NCBI GenBank assembly: GCA_002286855.1 | Contig: NRSV01000055.1 | Coordinates: 1 to 64,000, forward strand | Origin: Bipolaris cookei | Taxonomy: Eukaryota > Ascomycota > Dothideomycetes > Pleosporales > Pleosporaceae | Reading direction: 5' to 3' | DNA: 64,000 nt | In this document: positions 20,283-29,897 of the stretch, piece by piece | How the letters are laid out: each line of letters starts with the position of its first letter | How positions within the stretch are numbered: the stretch's first letter is position 1 | The notes under the pieces: model-generated | The model's input: the letters and a program-made list of their open reading frames with translations, nothing else | What the model was told of the DNA's origin: nothing | Database searches by the model: none | Program-made: the position numbers and the translations under genes

Positions 20283-23200
20283 TTAAAATATGAAGACCTG
20301 CTTTCGTAATCGGAGAAGTTGTTTTCCTAAGCTTGACTGGGCACAGGTCCAGCAAACCTGAGGCGGACAGACCGTGATGGCAAAGTCGGACGAAGTTTGA
20401 GTCATTTGTTGGCTTGCGACCAGAGTTGATGCTAACCTTGCGACCCAGTTCTTGCCTGTGCGAACAACAAAGATACCTGCTGGTACATCAAGTAACTCAT
20501 TCCAGGTATCCACTGCCGTGATGTCCTCACCCATATACGAGTTTGTCTTGTGTTGACATGGGCCTTGGTCTTTGAGCCTATTTAATCGGCCCTGGATCAT
20601 ACTAGGCATGGTGATGGAGGTGTTTATATAGTACAAGTGGTGTTGGATCAAAGGTATCGGGTCCACGTCAGCAACCCATTCATCTTTATCCTGGACGGAA
20701 ATGACAGATTCAAGAAAGAAGACCTCGTTGTCGCGTGCTCCTCCCAATCCTTCGGAGAGAGGAACATAGTAATCCGTGGCTGATAGATGCATAGATGTTT
20801 CTTGAAATGATTTGGACATGGTGCCGTCGAATTGTAGATATGAATCAAGTCTCCATCTCGCCGTATCGATCTCACGCATTATTGGCTCCTTAGGAGGTAG
20901 AAGTATAGTCAGTCCTGGTTTGCCTATGTTCCCCAGAATCCTTCGGAAAGGTTTGAACGACGTCAAAGATAGCGATTCGGATGGATCTTGGATCAACTAA
21001 AACCTTAGCGAATGAATGTGATTATGGAAAGCAACTTACAGCACTGGAGACGAAGATTGAGTCCGCGTTGGACACAGCTATGGCGTTCTTGAGAAGCTTA
21101 GGGTCTATGTTGTGGGTACCGGTTTCAAGGTACGATATCATTGAGAGCGCATCTTCATGGCGGAACAAAACTGATTGGCAATTATGAGCCCAGTACGTTT
21201 CAACCAGTGGACTCATAACAATTTTTGTATCGATGGTAGCATCAGCCATCTCATCATAAACCAAAGATGCGGCAGCAAGAGCTCGTAGCGTTCTTGTGAC
21301 ATCATCTTTCCCAAAAGAGAAAACAGCATCAAGCCCACTAGAAAGAATTTCAAGGTCGAGAAGATCGTGATCCAAACACCACTGAACATCTTCCACAGTA
21401 GGCTCTGAGTTAAAGACGTCCATATTATCCGGGAGCCTTCGGGCAAATAGGGCTGTCAGCTCTGGAATACCACAAACAAGGTTGTAATCGTATTCCTCAG
21501 ATTTTGTGATACTTGCTGTCCAGGATTTGAAGTTCTTGGTAGCGTCGACGGTGCTAGTCTCGCCGTCTGGAACTGAATAATCATGGACATGTGCGGGCAG
21601 CCATCTGTGGTGATATGCACCATCCGCTCCATCATCAGACCCGGGTGCTAGAGCTGTCATCATTGCATAACCCTCATGCAACAGGATAGGGTTTCGATGA
21701 ATTTGTGGATTATCTCTTGCCTTCAAACCGCTAGTCCCTTGGTTCAATGATTTGGTAGCGGAATCGCGAAATCGATCCTTGGGCATGAATTGACATCCGA
21801 ATGAGAAGCTCTCCATATCTGCTGCATCGTTGTACTCATCAAATGCATCCACATACTTATCCCCACGCACACGGGAAGGTTCGGCTGGGTCTTTTTCACT
21901 TCTCATAACAAGGGGACGGTATGACCAACATGAAGCTACCTCTTGACGGTTATATTTTGCATCAGAAGGCCGTAGGATGTTGTCCCTTATCAAAAAGGTA
22001 TCCGAGGGCGTGTTTTCATTACTGAGACGCTTTGCTGCATGCCGAAAGTACAAAATCGCTGACTCAGGATGCTTGAACGCTAACATAAAGTCTTTGAGAT
22101 TGAATAAGCCGAAGGTTGGTTGCTTGGCTTGTACGGGAAGCGTTTTTGTACGAAAAAACTGGTGAGACCTTCTTCTCCCTAGCTGTATCAACCTATGGTT
22201 CAAGTCTTGAGCCCCAATGACACGATTGGTGTACGCAGAAGCGCCATCTTTGAGCAGTTCAAATATTCGCCTATTGCGTACACTTTCACAAGCATCGGGC
22301 TTGGAATGCTGAAATAGTGATGTCAAAAGCCGAGCAAGTGCTTCAATGGAAGTTCCTTCCAATCTCCACCGTTCAAGCAGGGCTGCGAATATAACGAGAT
22401 TGAACTGGGACCATGTCAATCTTGCGTTATCCTCTAGGACCCTTGTTACTTTTACTGGCCGTCCATAATGACGTAGGTGGGATAGTGATAGGGACCACCG
22501 TACGCCACTCTCCTCATTGACTAGACTTGGCCGTCTCGATACACCCAAGGACAATATTCCTCCTTTGGCGACACACGAATCTTCCATCTTAACCTCGACG
22601 GGCCCAGAGCTATATATGCTCATGTCCGGATATAGATGCCAGGCTGACAGGCCCAGAAGAGCGGCACCATCCTGAACCGCTTGGGGCTCACCTGAAACCA
22701 GCTTGTTCATGGTTTCGAGTGCTATTTTCCAAGTGTCAATGACACCTGACAAGACGGTTGAGCTCAACTCGAGATTTTTGAGTATCAAGTCGAGTTGCTT
22801 TTGTTTTCGGCGAAAAATGTAGTCAGCGGTTCGTAGCCATGATCTAGCACTAGCATCCATTGCAGCAAGCTGAGGCTTGGATATGTCTTGTCCAACTGCT
22901 GCTGCGAGTGCGAACGGAACTGGTTCACCTTCATCAACCTTGCGGGCAATATCTTTCTTTCGATCCGAGACCAACTCGACCCATATAGCGACAGCTTCCG
23001 GGGCTGACCAGACCCGGGCGAGTAAGCAAGCTAGGAGGTGAATGTGCAAAGCACATTTTGAAGAGGTAGCAGCAGCCCAAATCGAAGTCCCGTCAATTCC
23101 CGTATGTTCGCCAAAAAGCGTTCCCACGAAAGGCTCTGATGTCTCTTTTGCGACGTTTGCGATTTCCGATGCTCTCTTGCCGTATGCTTCTAACAATGAG

Positions 23201-23433
23201 GGAGCTGAAGGGCAGACGCCGTCGAAAAGCGCACCAAGTTGTCTCGCCAGCACATGACTTGAGCCGAATTCAGCGTTCTCCTTGCGTTTCTTCGACAGTA
23301 TATTTCCGAGAGCTTGGTATTCTTTCGGTGCTTCGCATTTAATCAGAGTAAAATCAAAATTGATGTTTGCCGCCGCCACTGTTACTTCGTTTGTTGCAAC
23401 TGCTAGTGCAGCTTGGAGCCTACCGATGGCCAT
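20283..23433 (-). CDS. Large uncharacterised fungal protein, 1035 aa
   Basis: Two exons: 23433-21040 and 20996-20283, with a 43-nt intron (GTAAGT...TTTTAG) placed in phase 0. The product starts MAIGRLQAALAVATNEV. I do not recognise a named domain. The N-terminal 200 residues are Ala-rich and helical (HLLACLLARVWSAPEAVAIW). The middle has scattered basic and aromatic residues (GRRRSHQFFRTKTLP), then a segment with KYVDAFDEYNDAADMESF. The C-terminal exon has a compact mixed part (CPPQVCWTCAQSS) near the end. There is no signal peptide or clear membrane segment, so it is probably cytosolic or nuclear. The long clean frame and the single well-formed intron make it a real gene. It is not obviously related to the transposons to its left. 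Confidence 0.8.
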
Positions 23434-24091
23434 TTGAACGATTTAGATGCACACAATAGGTTGAGCACACTGTGGGGTGAAATCAATGAGATAGCCGTTG
23501 GCTAGAGTCGATTTATAACAATATGATGCACTGCCCGCGGATGCATTCAGCTCGCTTGCATCCTGATGCCTTATCGCCACGCAGCACCGTCGCATTGGAC
23601 AGCAGATATAGCCTTGCATATCTGTGATAGCTGACGGCAGTATAGGCATTGAGGTGCTCAAAATAATTGGAAAACATCTCAGGGTTAGAGAGTGTCTGGT
23701 TGGAAATGATGTACTCGAAGCGTTGGTGACATGACGATGTCAAGGTTTGTATTAGTAGCCGCGGTGGGTAGACTCTCCCGCCATGCACGGGTCAACCGTC
23801 AAGACTTGGCGTTGCATGGCATTGCATAGCCTCAATCTACGACGTTACGAACGCCACGACGCCATGAGCTGAATGTGGAGCCAGCGCCGTCTGACACGAG
23901 GAACCAAGTCTTGGATGATGTTTGGGATATGTCCCGCCCAGACCCGACACTTGATATGAAGCCTCCTACACCTACACTCGCTGTTGATTCCCATATAGCG
24001 CTACCACTCGTTGCATCGTGCATACTGCTTGCTGCCGTGTTGTAGTACCCATACTTTCGTTACTTTTGCATCGCATCATCGAACAACAGCC
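23434..24091. other. Divergent intergenic region
   Basis: This is the shared upstream region of the large uncharacterised gene (minus strand) and the small secreted protein (plus strand). No RNA gene, repeat or recognisable regulatory motif was found. Short frames here lack support. Confidence 0.6.
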
Positions 24092-24673
24092 ATGTTTGGA
24101 AAAGCACTACTTCTTATCCTCGCGGCGGCGGCAGGCATCCAGGCCGACTTTATGGTGTACACTGAGCCTCCAATCCCCACATCTGCGATACCCTCATTTC
24201 CCAACTCAGCAGACGTACGTACCATCCGCTGCATTACTCCTACATCCCGCTAATAACCATTCCAGGCTGCCAGTTGGACCACTTCCGTCTTCCTCAACGC
24301 ACGACTCGCTTATGCGTCTTTTACAAAGTCCCTCGGCGAGCCCTATCAATCCTCCCTCACATCTGCGCGCTCGGAAATCGACGCCTTTGTCGCAACTGCC
24401 TCCAACTATAGCATCCCTCCTGAGGTCACCATGGCCGATGAGACACCGACATTCTTTTCCAAGCCGGACTGGTACACTGCGCTGCCGAGTCGGGCGAGGG
24501 CCTTCAAGGAGCAGCAAGTTAGCGACCAGTTCAGTATCGTACGAAATGTCATTGCTGCGCGGGTTACATCGGCAAGCTCGACGGGCGCGGCAATGCCGAC
24601 AGCAGTTCCTGGGCAGTGGTTTGGCGCCGAGTTCGGCGTCATGGCTGCGGCGGCCGCGGCAGCATTCTTGTAA
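24092..24673 (+). CDS. Small secreted, probably GPI-anchored protein
   Basis: Two exons, 24092-24214 and 24266-24673, with a 51-nt intron (GTACGT...CTAATAAC...CCAG); 176 aa. The N-terminus MFGKALLLILAAAAGIQA is a classical signal peptide, with cleavage likely near residue 18. The mature part is Thr/Ser/Ala/Pro-rich with few charged residues and no cysteines that I can see. It ends in a hydrophobic Ala-rich tail (VMAAAAAAAFL), preceded by small residues. Signal peptide plus C-terminal hydrophobic tail fits a GPI-anchored cell-surface protein. The family is not recognised. With no cysteines it is not a typical Cys-rich effector. Confidence 0.8.
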
Positions 24674-24882
24674 ACTGGGATGGCTAGAAGGGCGACCTGA
24701 TATGATTCAAAAATGATAAACGATATAAGTGGGCATTCCGGATAATTTTGGGTATAGAAAGCATACAGAGTCATATTATAAATTGACTACTCTAGTCAGT
24801 AGGAGGTGATCTGGTCATCATGCACGAACGAAAAAAATCAATTTAATTTGAACTACTAAACCACATTATCTGTGGTTTACTT

Positions 24883-25854
24883 TTACCTTGTCTTCTCCAG
24901 GTCCTTGAGAAACCTACAAACCTTATCCATGAAATACCTGATGCCAACATCAGTAGTCAACTCATGATCAGCATCCGGCAGTACACCACTCTGATCACTC
25001 GCTAAACCCTTTGGCATTGTATCCATCCATTTCTTTAACAGCACCTCTTTATCCACTCTCGGCGGCACCATCTCATCTTTCCCAGACATGACAATCAACG
25101 TCGATTTATCGAGTCTACCAAAAAACGATTCGAGCGTGAAAGCAGGTAAGTCAGAAGAAAAGAAATCGTCATCTCCCCTAACAGAAACGAGCGAGTGCCA
25201 GCGATACGCACTAATCGGCGACGAGAAAATCAGAGGAATAAGATCTGACGGCATAATCTCCATCTCCTTGCCCTTTGCAATAAGATCTTCAGCGTGTTGA
25301 AGGCTAGTATGCAGGAACTCCAGGGGCATGAGTAGACTTGCAGTCTCACGGTCCGAAGTGGGCGCCTGCATAATGTACCCGTCGACTGGGGGTGGTGCTG
25401 GAAGAGTGGTTGCGTATGTCATGATAGCCTGACAGCCTGCTCATTCCAGTACAATTAGTACTTGTTGTCAAAGTCACCATAAGGTAAAAGATAACAACAT
25501 ACCAGTCGAACTCCCCATCACCACCACCTTCTCCTTTCTCGCGTCCTCACCCTTTAGGTACGCTACCAGCGCCGCAAGATCCTCAACATCATTCTTCAGA
25601 CTTGAATATCCGAATCCCGTGTAACTACTCCGCATACGGAACTCGAATACTGAGTACGAGACTGCCTCTGTTTCTGCCATGTTTTGCAGGACATTGTCTA
25701 TCTTGAGAACCAAGTCTGACGTTTGTGGTCCGCCAGTTAGACCGCCGATACATATTAGCGCATTGGGTGAATCTCTTGCGCCGTACTCGTACGCACAGGA
25801 GTGCGGTGTTGGGGAGGTGAAGGGATGGATGCGGACGGTGTAGGGGCTTGACAT
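24883..25854 (-). CDS. DUF1749 alpha/beta hydrolase, SidJ-like esterase
   Basis: Two exons, 25854-25503 and 25436-24883, with a 66-nt intron (GTATGT...GAGCAG); 301 aa. The exon junction rebuilds GSSTGCQ, the nucleophile elbow (Ser116). Asp238 (SGKDEMVP) and His275 (DADHELT) complete a plausible catalytic triad. ICIGGLTGG near residue 35 is the oxyanion-side loop. The layout fits the DUF1749/UPF0613 family, whose characterised member SidJ hydrolyses the siderophore fusarinine C after uptake to release iron. Function as a siderophore esterase is inferred from the family only. No other siderophore gene lies nearby. There is no signal peptide, so it is probably cytosolic. Confidence 0.85.
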
Positions 25855-26653
25855 TGTATATGGGATAGTTCAAAAAAATTGATTGCATTCAATTATGACT
25901 TAACAAGAATATATAATTGTTTCGAAGAGAACACTGAAGCCAGAATAGGTAAATCTCATCTGCGTATGCTTGTTGGGGTGGAGTTGTGTTGCGTATAGAG
26001 GCATGTGTGATTGGCTCCGAGGTGGAGTCAAAGTAGTCCGCCTTACAGTAGCGCAGTGTGCTTACAGCCTAAAACAAGTAGTTTATTACGATTAAGGAAA
26101 GGAACGACATGCGAAGCAACCACCACCTGTGGAAAGATAATGCTAACGCTCAGTCGTTCAGTCAGTCACGTGATCTACCGTCCAGTCAAGGCACACCGTC
26201 CATGGGAGGTACACTACGAATGAATGCCACGAAGGATCTCACTAGTATATAGCAATAGGCAATGAGCCATAAGGGTTCATTGCCTATTGCTATATACTAA
26301 GTGAATGTCCTGTGTTCTACGTTGCCTCGTATTGTCTCAGTATTCTCAGAGGATTGGGACACTGAGACTCTCTGGGATTTCTGTGATTCTCAGTGTGGCG
26401 TAGTCGCGCTAATGTATGGTGCATGTATGGGACTGCGAGGCACGCCACGTTTTCCTTGGCGTGTTGGTTGATGTCTCTTCGCTTGATTGTCTGTCCGTTC
26501 TTCAAAAGCCGGTGCCCTTCCTCCTATGAGATCTGTGACTGTAACAGCCAGCTGGACGCCTAAGGTACACCCAACACTATATCAAAAGGCTCGGTCTCAT
26601 AGCCGGTGTGCTCAAGATGTAATTCCACTCCGGAAAACTAGCATAATATAGTA
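25855..26653. other. Intergenic, contains a perfect hairpin
   Basis: This lies between the esterase start and the second pogo element. Apart from the inverted repeat at 26243-26299, no gene or known element was found. The stretch from 26300 to 26650 has no coding support. Confidence 0.6.
26243..26299. repeat. Perfect 23-bp inverted repeat (hairpin)
   Basis: The arm at 26243-26265 (TAGTATATAGCAATAGGCAA plus TGA) is the exact reverse complement of 26277-26299. The loop is 11 bases (26266-26276). The match extends outward imperfectly (CTCAC on the left, GTGA on the right, with one extra base). It could be a snap-back miniature element or a relic of two transposon ends. No target duplication was identified. 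Confidence 0.85.
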
Positions 26654-26662
26654 ACGTACCTC

Positions 26663-26713
26663 ACGGGTTCGTGGCCCACACGGGTTCGTGGCCCACACGG
26701 GTTCGTGGCCCAC
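26663..26713. repeat. 17-bp unit in three tandem copies inside the left TIR
   Basis: ACGGGTTCGTGGCCCAC is repeated perfectly at 26663-26679, 26680-26696 and 26697-26713. The right TIR carries a single copy (complement of about 28491-28507). The expansion must have arisen after, or during, the spread of this copy. Confidence 0.95.
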
Positions 26714-26798
26714 GCTAGCTGTTGCCCTCACCAAAACCCCCTTCCCCGCCCTATAACAGCCCAACTTTGGCCAGTTTGATGCAAAAAAACACAAAATA

Positions 26799-28451
26799 CT
26801 ATTTAGAGGCTACTTCTGCTACATTCTTACACGTTCGCGCATTATGCCCAGTCCCATTGCACCGTCCACACCGCCGTTGAGATGGTTCACCCCCTTCAGC
26901 GCGCTTCTGCTTCTTTGACTTCTTCCCATCACTACGCACCCCAAAGTCCTGAAGAGCAGCCAAGCGCGCCCCATCTTCAACTGTTAAGGTCCCCTCTGCC
27001 TGAACCCGCTTTCTTTTGTGCGATTTTCGTCGCGTTGCGGCCTCATTTGCTGCTTTAAGCTCAGCGATCTCCTTTTGCGCCAACACCAGCTTGTGCGCGA
27101 TAATCGCTGCCCCCTTTGAGACCTTCTCAAAGGCCTCTACAATAGACGTTGGTGAACTATTCGTATGCCTCTGAATCCTCTGCTTCACCAGCGTTGATTG
27201 CGACCCTAATTCTAGGGTATTACTAGGGGTTTGCGACACCCAGGGCTGGTTGTTGACAGGTAGGGGTGATGGAGTGCGCAGCTTGACATCAAGGGCGGAT
27301 ATAACCCGTTCTGGGTCAAATGGGACCAATCCAGCGCCTCGAAATCCTCCTTGGACATTGCTAGAAGTAAATGAGGCGTCAAAAGCCCGCTTAAAGCAAG
27401 ATAGGAACTCTTGTTTGGTGATATGGCTGATCTGGCTACGCATGAGCGATTCGACTTGGCGCCCATAGGCCTGCTTCAAAGGGGCAAAACAGCCCACATC
27501 AAGAGGCTGTAAGAGGTGAGACGAGTGTGGAGGCATGCAAATAGTAACAATATTGTTATCTTTGCAGTATTTTTGGAAATCCAGCGAGTTGTGACTCTCA
27601 TGGCCGTCAATAATAAGTAGACGGAAGCCACCAACCTTTCTTGTCTTTGTATGCTCATCAAAGTGCTTTAGCCATGCAAGACCAAGCTCATTGGTCGTCC
27701 AGCCATTCTCAGAGACCCCAATAACCCAGTTCTGGGGTATATCGCCATCCTTGTACCAGCTTGAGAGGTGGTGGCGCGCCTTGAGTATGATGAAGGGCGG
27801 AATCGTCCACCCGGTCGCATTGATACCCTGGATGACTGTTGCCCACTCTCTGTTGCCAGGCTGGATAGTCTTTGGTCGTCCACGTCTCTCTGAAGCTGTA
27901 ACAACAGCTCCAGGGGCAATCTGGCCCATCATAAAGCCGGTCTCGTCAAAATTGTACATGTCGTCGTCCTGGATACCATACTTGGCTTTCATATTGGCTA
28001 CCAGGTCAAACCAGGCTTGAATAGTCTCAGGATCCTCACAGAGAGCTCTCTTGTAGTCGTACTTGCGATTAAAACGCGTTGTAAGCTCAGGTCGACGTTT
28101 GACGAACGTACTGGGCCAGTTTTGGCCAACCTGGTCCAAATTGCGCTCAGCGCGCAAGGAATTGGCCATATTAGCCACGTCTGCGAGCCGAGGGGGAAAT
28201 CCACGCGTAACTAGCTCGAGTATATGCTTAACAACTACGTCCTCCTCAAGCTTAGTTAGATTCTTTGATTTAAGCCAGCGATCTGCTTTTGGAGGTTGAC
28301 CTGCGCGTCGACGGCTTAGTGTCTTACGAGGGACGTTAAAGATAGCTGCAGCGCGTCGCTCTGAGAGATTCGCGTCTTGTTTAAGAGCCTGAAGGGCAAG
28401 CTGTATCTGACATTCACTAGAGGGCTGTAACTGCTGTTGTTGTTGCGACAT
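26799..28451 (-). CDS. Fot/pogo transposase (DDE_1) with C-terminal zinc knuckle
   Basis: 550 aa from the ATG at 28451 (MSQQQQQLQP). A longer frame upstream would begin outside the transposon, so I prefer this start. It should cut and paste the element through the TIRs at TA sites. Domains: a helix-turn-helix (LSERRAAAIFNVPRKTLSRRR, about 29-49), a CENP-B-type DNA-binding half, then the DDE_1 catalytic core. The core has Asp169 (YNFDETGF), Asp282 (LLIIDGHESHNS) and Asp318 (LLQPLDVGCF), a DD35D spacing. The C-terminus carries a nuclear-type basic stretch (KSHKRKRVQ) and a CCHC knuckle (CGRCNGTGHNARTC). No stops or frameshifts. The deleted fragment at 7874-8165 is a relative. Confidence 0.93.
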   Translation of the reverse strand: MSQQQQQLQPSSECQIQLALQALKQDANLSERRAAAIFNVPRKTLSRRRAGQPPKADRWLKSKNLTKLEEDVVVKHILELVTRGFPPRLADVANMANSLRAERNLDQVGQNWPSTFVKRRPELTTRFNRKYDYKRALCEDPETIQAWFDLVANMKAKYGIQDDDMYNFDETGFMMGQIAPGAVVTASERRGRPKTIQPGNREWATVIQGINATGWTIPPFIILKARHHLSSWYKDGDIPQNWVIGVSENGWTTNELGLAWLKHFDEHTKTRKVGGFRLLIIDGHESHNSLDFQKYCKDNNIVTICMPPHSSHLLQPLDVGCFAPLKQAYGRQVESLMRSQISHITKQEFLSCFKRAFDASFTSSNVQGGFRGAGLVPFDPERVISALDVKLRTPSPLPVNNQPWVSQTPSNTLELGSQSTLVKQRIQRHTNSSPTSIVEAFEKVSKGAAIIAHKLVLAQKEIAELKAANEAATRRKSHKRKRVQAEGTLTVEDGARLAALQDFGVRSDGKKSKKQKRAEGGEPSQRRCGRCNGTGHNARTCKNVAEVASK

Positions 28452-28516
28452 TAGGGTAGAGGAAGGGTTTTGGTGAGGGCAACAGCTAGCGTGGGCCACG
28501 AACCCGTGAGGTACGT

Positions 28517-29176
28517 TATAGTATTTGCATTTTGGTGTCACCAAATCGGCGTATCGAGGTGCAGTATAATGCATCCAGCCCAAAGATGAACATTTTGTAT
28601 TTCTCCAACTAGTACCAGGACTTCTACGAACCTTAGACGCTAACCATGCTCCTCTAGGTTTCTACAAAGCCAACAGAAAACCAAATATTCATCATCCGAA
28701 AGTTTAATATTAGCAAAGTCAACTCCTAGCCTACTCAACCACACGCAAAAATTCCAAACTCCCACACTTCCTACCATCCCATCAAGCCTCTTCCAAAAAG
28801 CAACCCCCGCTCCTCTCACATCCCACTAAATCTCGCGACCCCTCTTACACCCCAGAAACATCCTCTAAACCCTTTACTACCTGACCTATAGTCTCTCCTC
28901 TAATCAACCCACCCCCCCTTCACCCCTGCCCCTCAACTCGGTAAACATGACGTCAGCGGCCCCATTCCCACTTTACCACCACACCACGCATGATGCGAAA
29001 AAAACTGCAACAATACAATCTCCCATTCCCTGTTCATCCCAGACATAATAACTTCTTCCGAGTATCTAACATACCAACCCCTCATCCCCCGCCTTGCCCC
29101 GCTGTCCTCCCCCAGCCCAGCCCAACCCAACCCAATTTCTACCAACAAAGCAGAAAGGAATGAAGGAAGACATAAA
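28517..29176. other. Intergenic, pyrimidine-rich promoter-like stretch
   Basis: From about 28740 to 29160 the plus strand is strongly C/T-rich, as often seen upstream of fungal genes. It leads into the start at 29177. No gene is supported here. Confidence 0.55.
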
Positions 29177-29816
29177 ATGGGCATACCCTACTCCAGCCAA
29201 ATAAACGCCGCCTTCGAACAAGTCACGCCCCTCGTCGCCGCCGGCTTCACCGTACTCCGCACAACCCGCGACATCTCCATCTTACTCGCTATAATCCAGG
29301 TTCTGACTGTTGTGTTGCTAGCGCTGATACTGGGGGTCCTGGTGTTGATTGTGTATTGTGTGAATCCGGATTTGGAGGTAATGTTTTGTTTTTTTACTTT
29401 TCTTTTCTTTTCTTTTCTTTTCTTTTAAACAAAAGCGGCGAGTTGAGAGGGCGCTGGGGAGGTTGGGGCTAGACAAAGAGAGAAGGAAGGAAGTAGTAGG
29501 GGGAAAGGAGAGAGAGAGAAAGGGAGGGGACTGATAATTTGTTTAATAGGAAGAACGCCAACGCATCGTCACGCCCTGGCTGCGCTATGCAGCGCGGATA
29601 AGTATCTGGGGCGTCATCAAATTCGTGGTCGGGCTCGCGGTCATATGTAGTGTAGCCAGCGCGGCGGTTTGGAGGGGCATCGTAACGAAGCAGTGGGTGG
29701 AGGATGTAGAGTATGAAGGGAATGTGCGGGCGGAGATGGCGTTGGAGGAGTTGGATGAAGAGAGGGGGGATGAAGGGGGGAAGAAGACAGGGAAGGGGAA
29801 GGGGAAGAATAAGTGA
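29177..29816 (+). CDS. Small two-TM membrane protein, unknown function
   Basis: Two exons, 29177-29377 and 29550-29816, with a 172-nt intron (GTAATG...TTTAATAG), the longest intron in the window; 155 aa. There are two hydrophobic segments, about residues 36-60 (LLAIIQVLTVVLLALILGVL) and 87-107 (GVIKFVVGLAVICSVASAAVW). An acidic stretch and a Lys/Gly-rich tail (GGKKTGKGKGKNK) follow. Short loops and a basic tail suggest an organelle or plasma membrane protein. I do not recognise the family. The exon join keeps phase 0 and gives a continuous protein. It converges on the glutaminase gene with 81 bp between stops. Confidence 0.72.
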
Positions 29817-29897
29817 GGTGCTTAATCTTCATGTTTAGTACACTCGATTTTTAAGAAAGAAAAAGAGAGAGAGAGAATTCGTATTGACTACATAGCC

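Larger units (their letters stand above)
26654..28516 (-). mobile_element. Apparently intact Fot/pogo transposon
   Basis: The element is flanked by TA on both sides (26652-26653 and 28517-28518). Both ends read ACGTACCTCACGGGTTCGTG inward and continue identically to GCTAGCTGTTGCCCTCACC, except that the left end has three tandem copies of a 17-base unit and the right end has one. Without the extra copies the TIRs match over about 50 bases. The single transposase gene has no disabling change. The element is 1863 bp, typical for Fot/pogo, and could still move. Confidence 0.92.

Noticed and set aside
28452..28583. Longer N-terminus of the intact pogo transposase
   Set aside because: It would start outside the transposon end at 28516 and cross the TIR.
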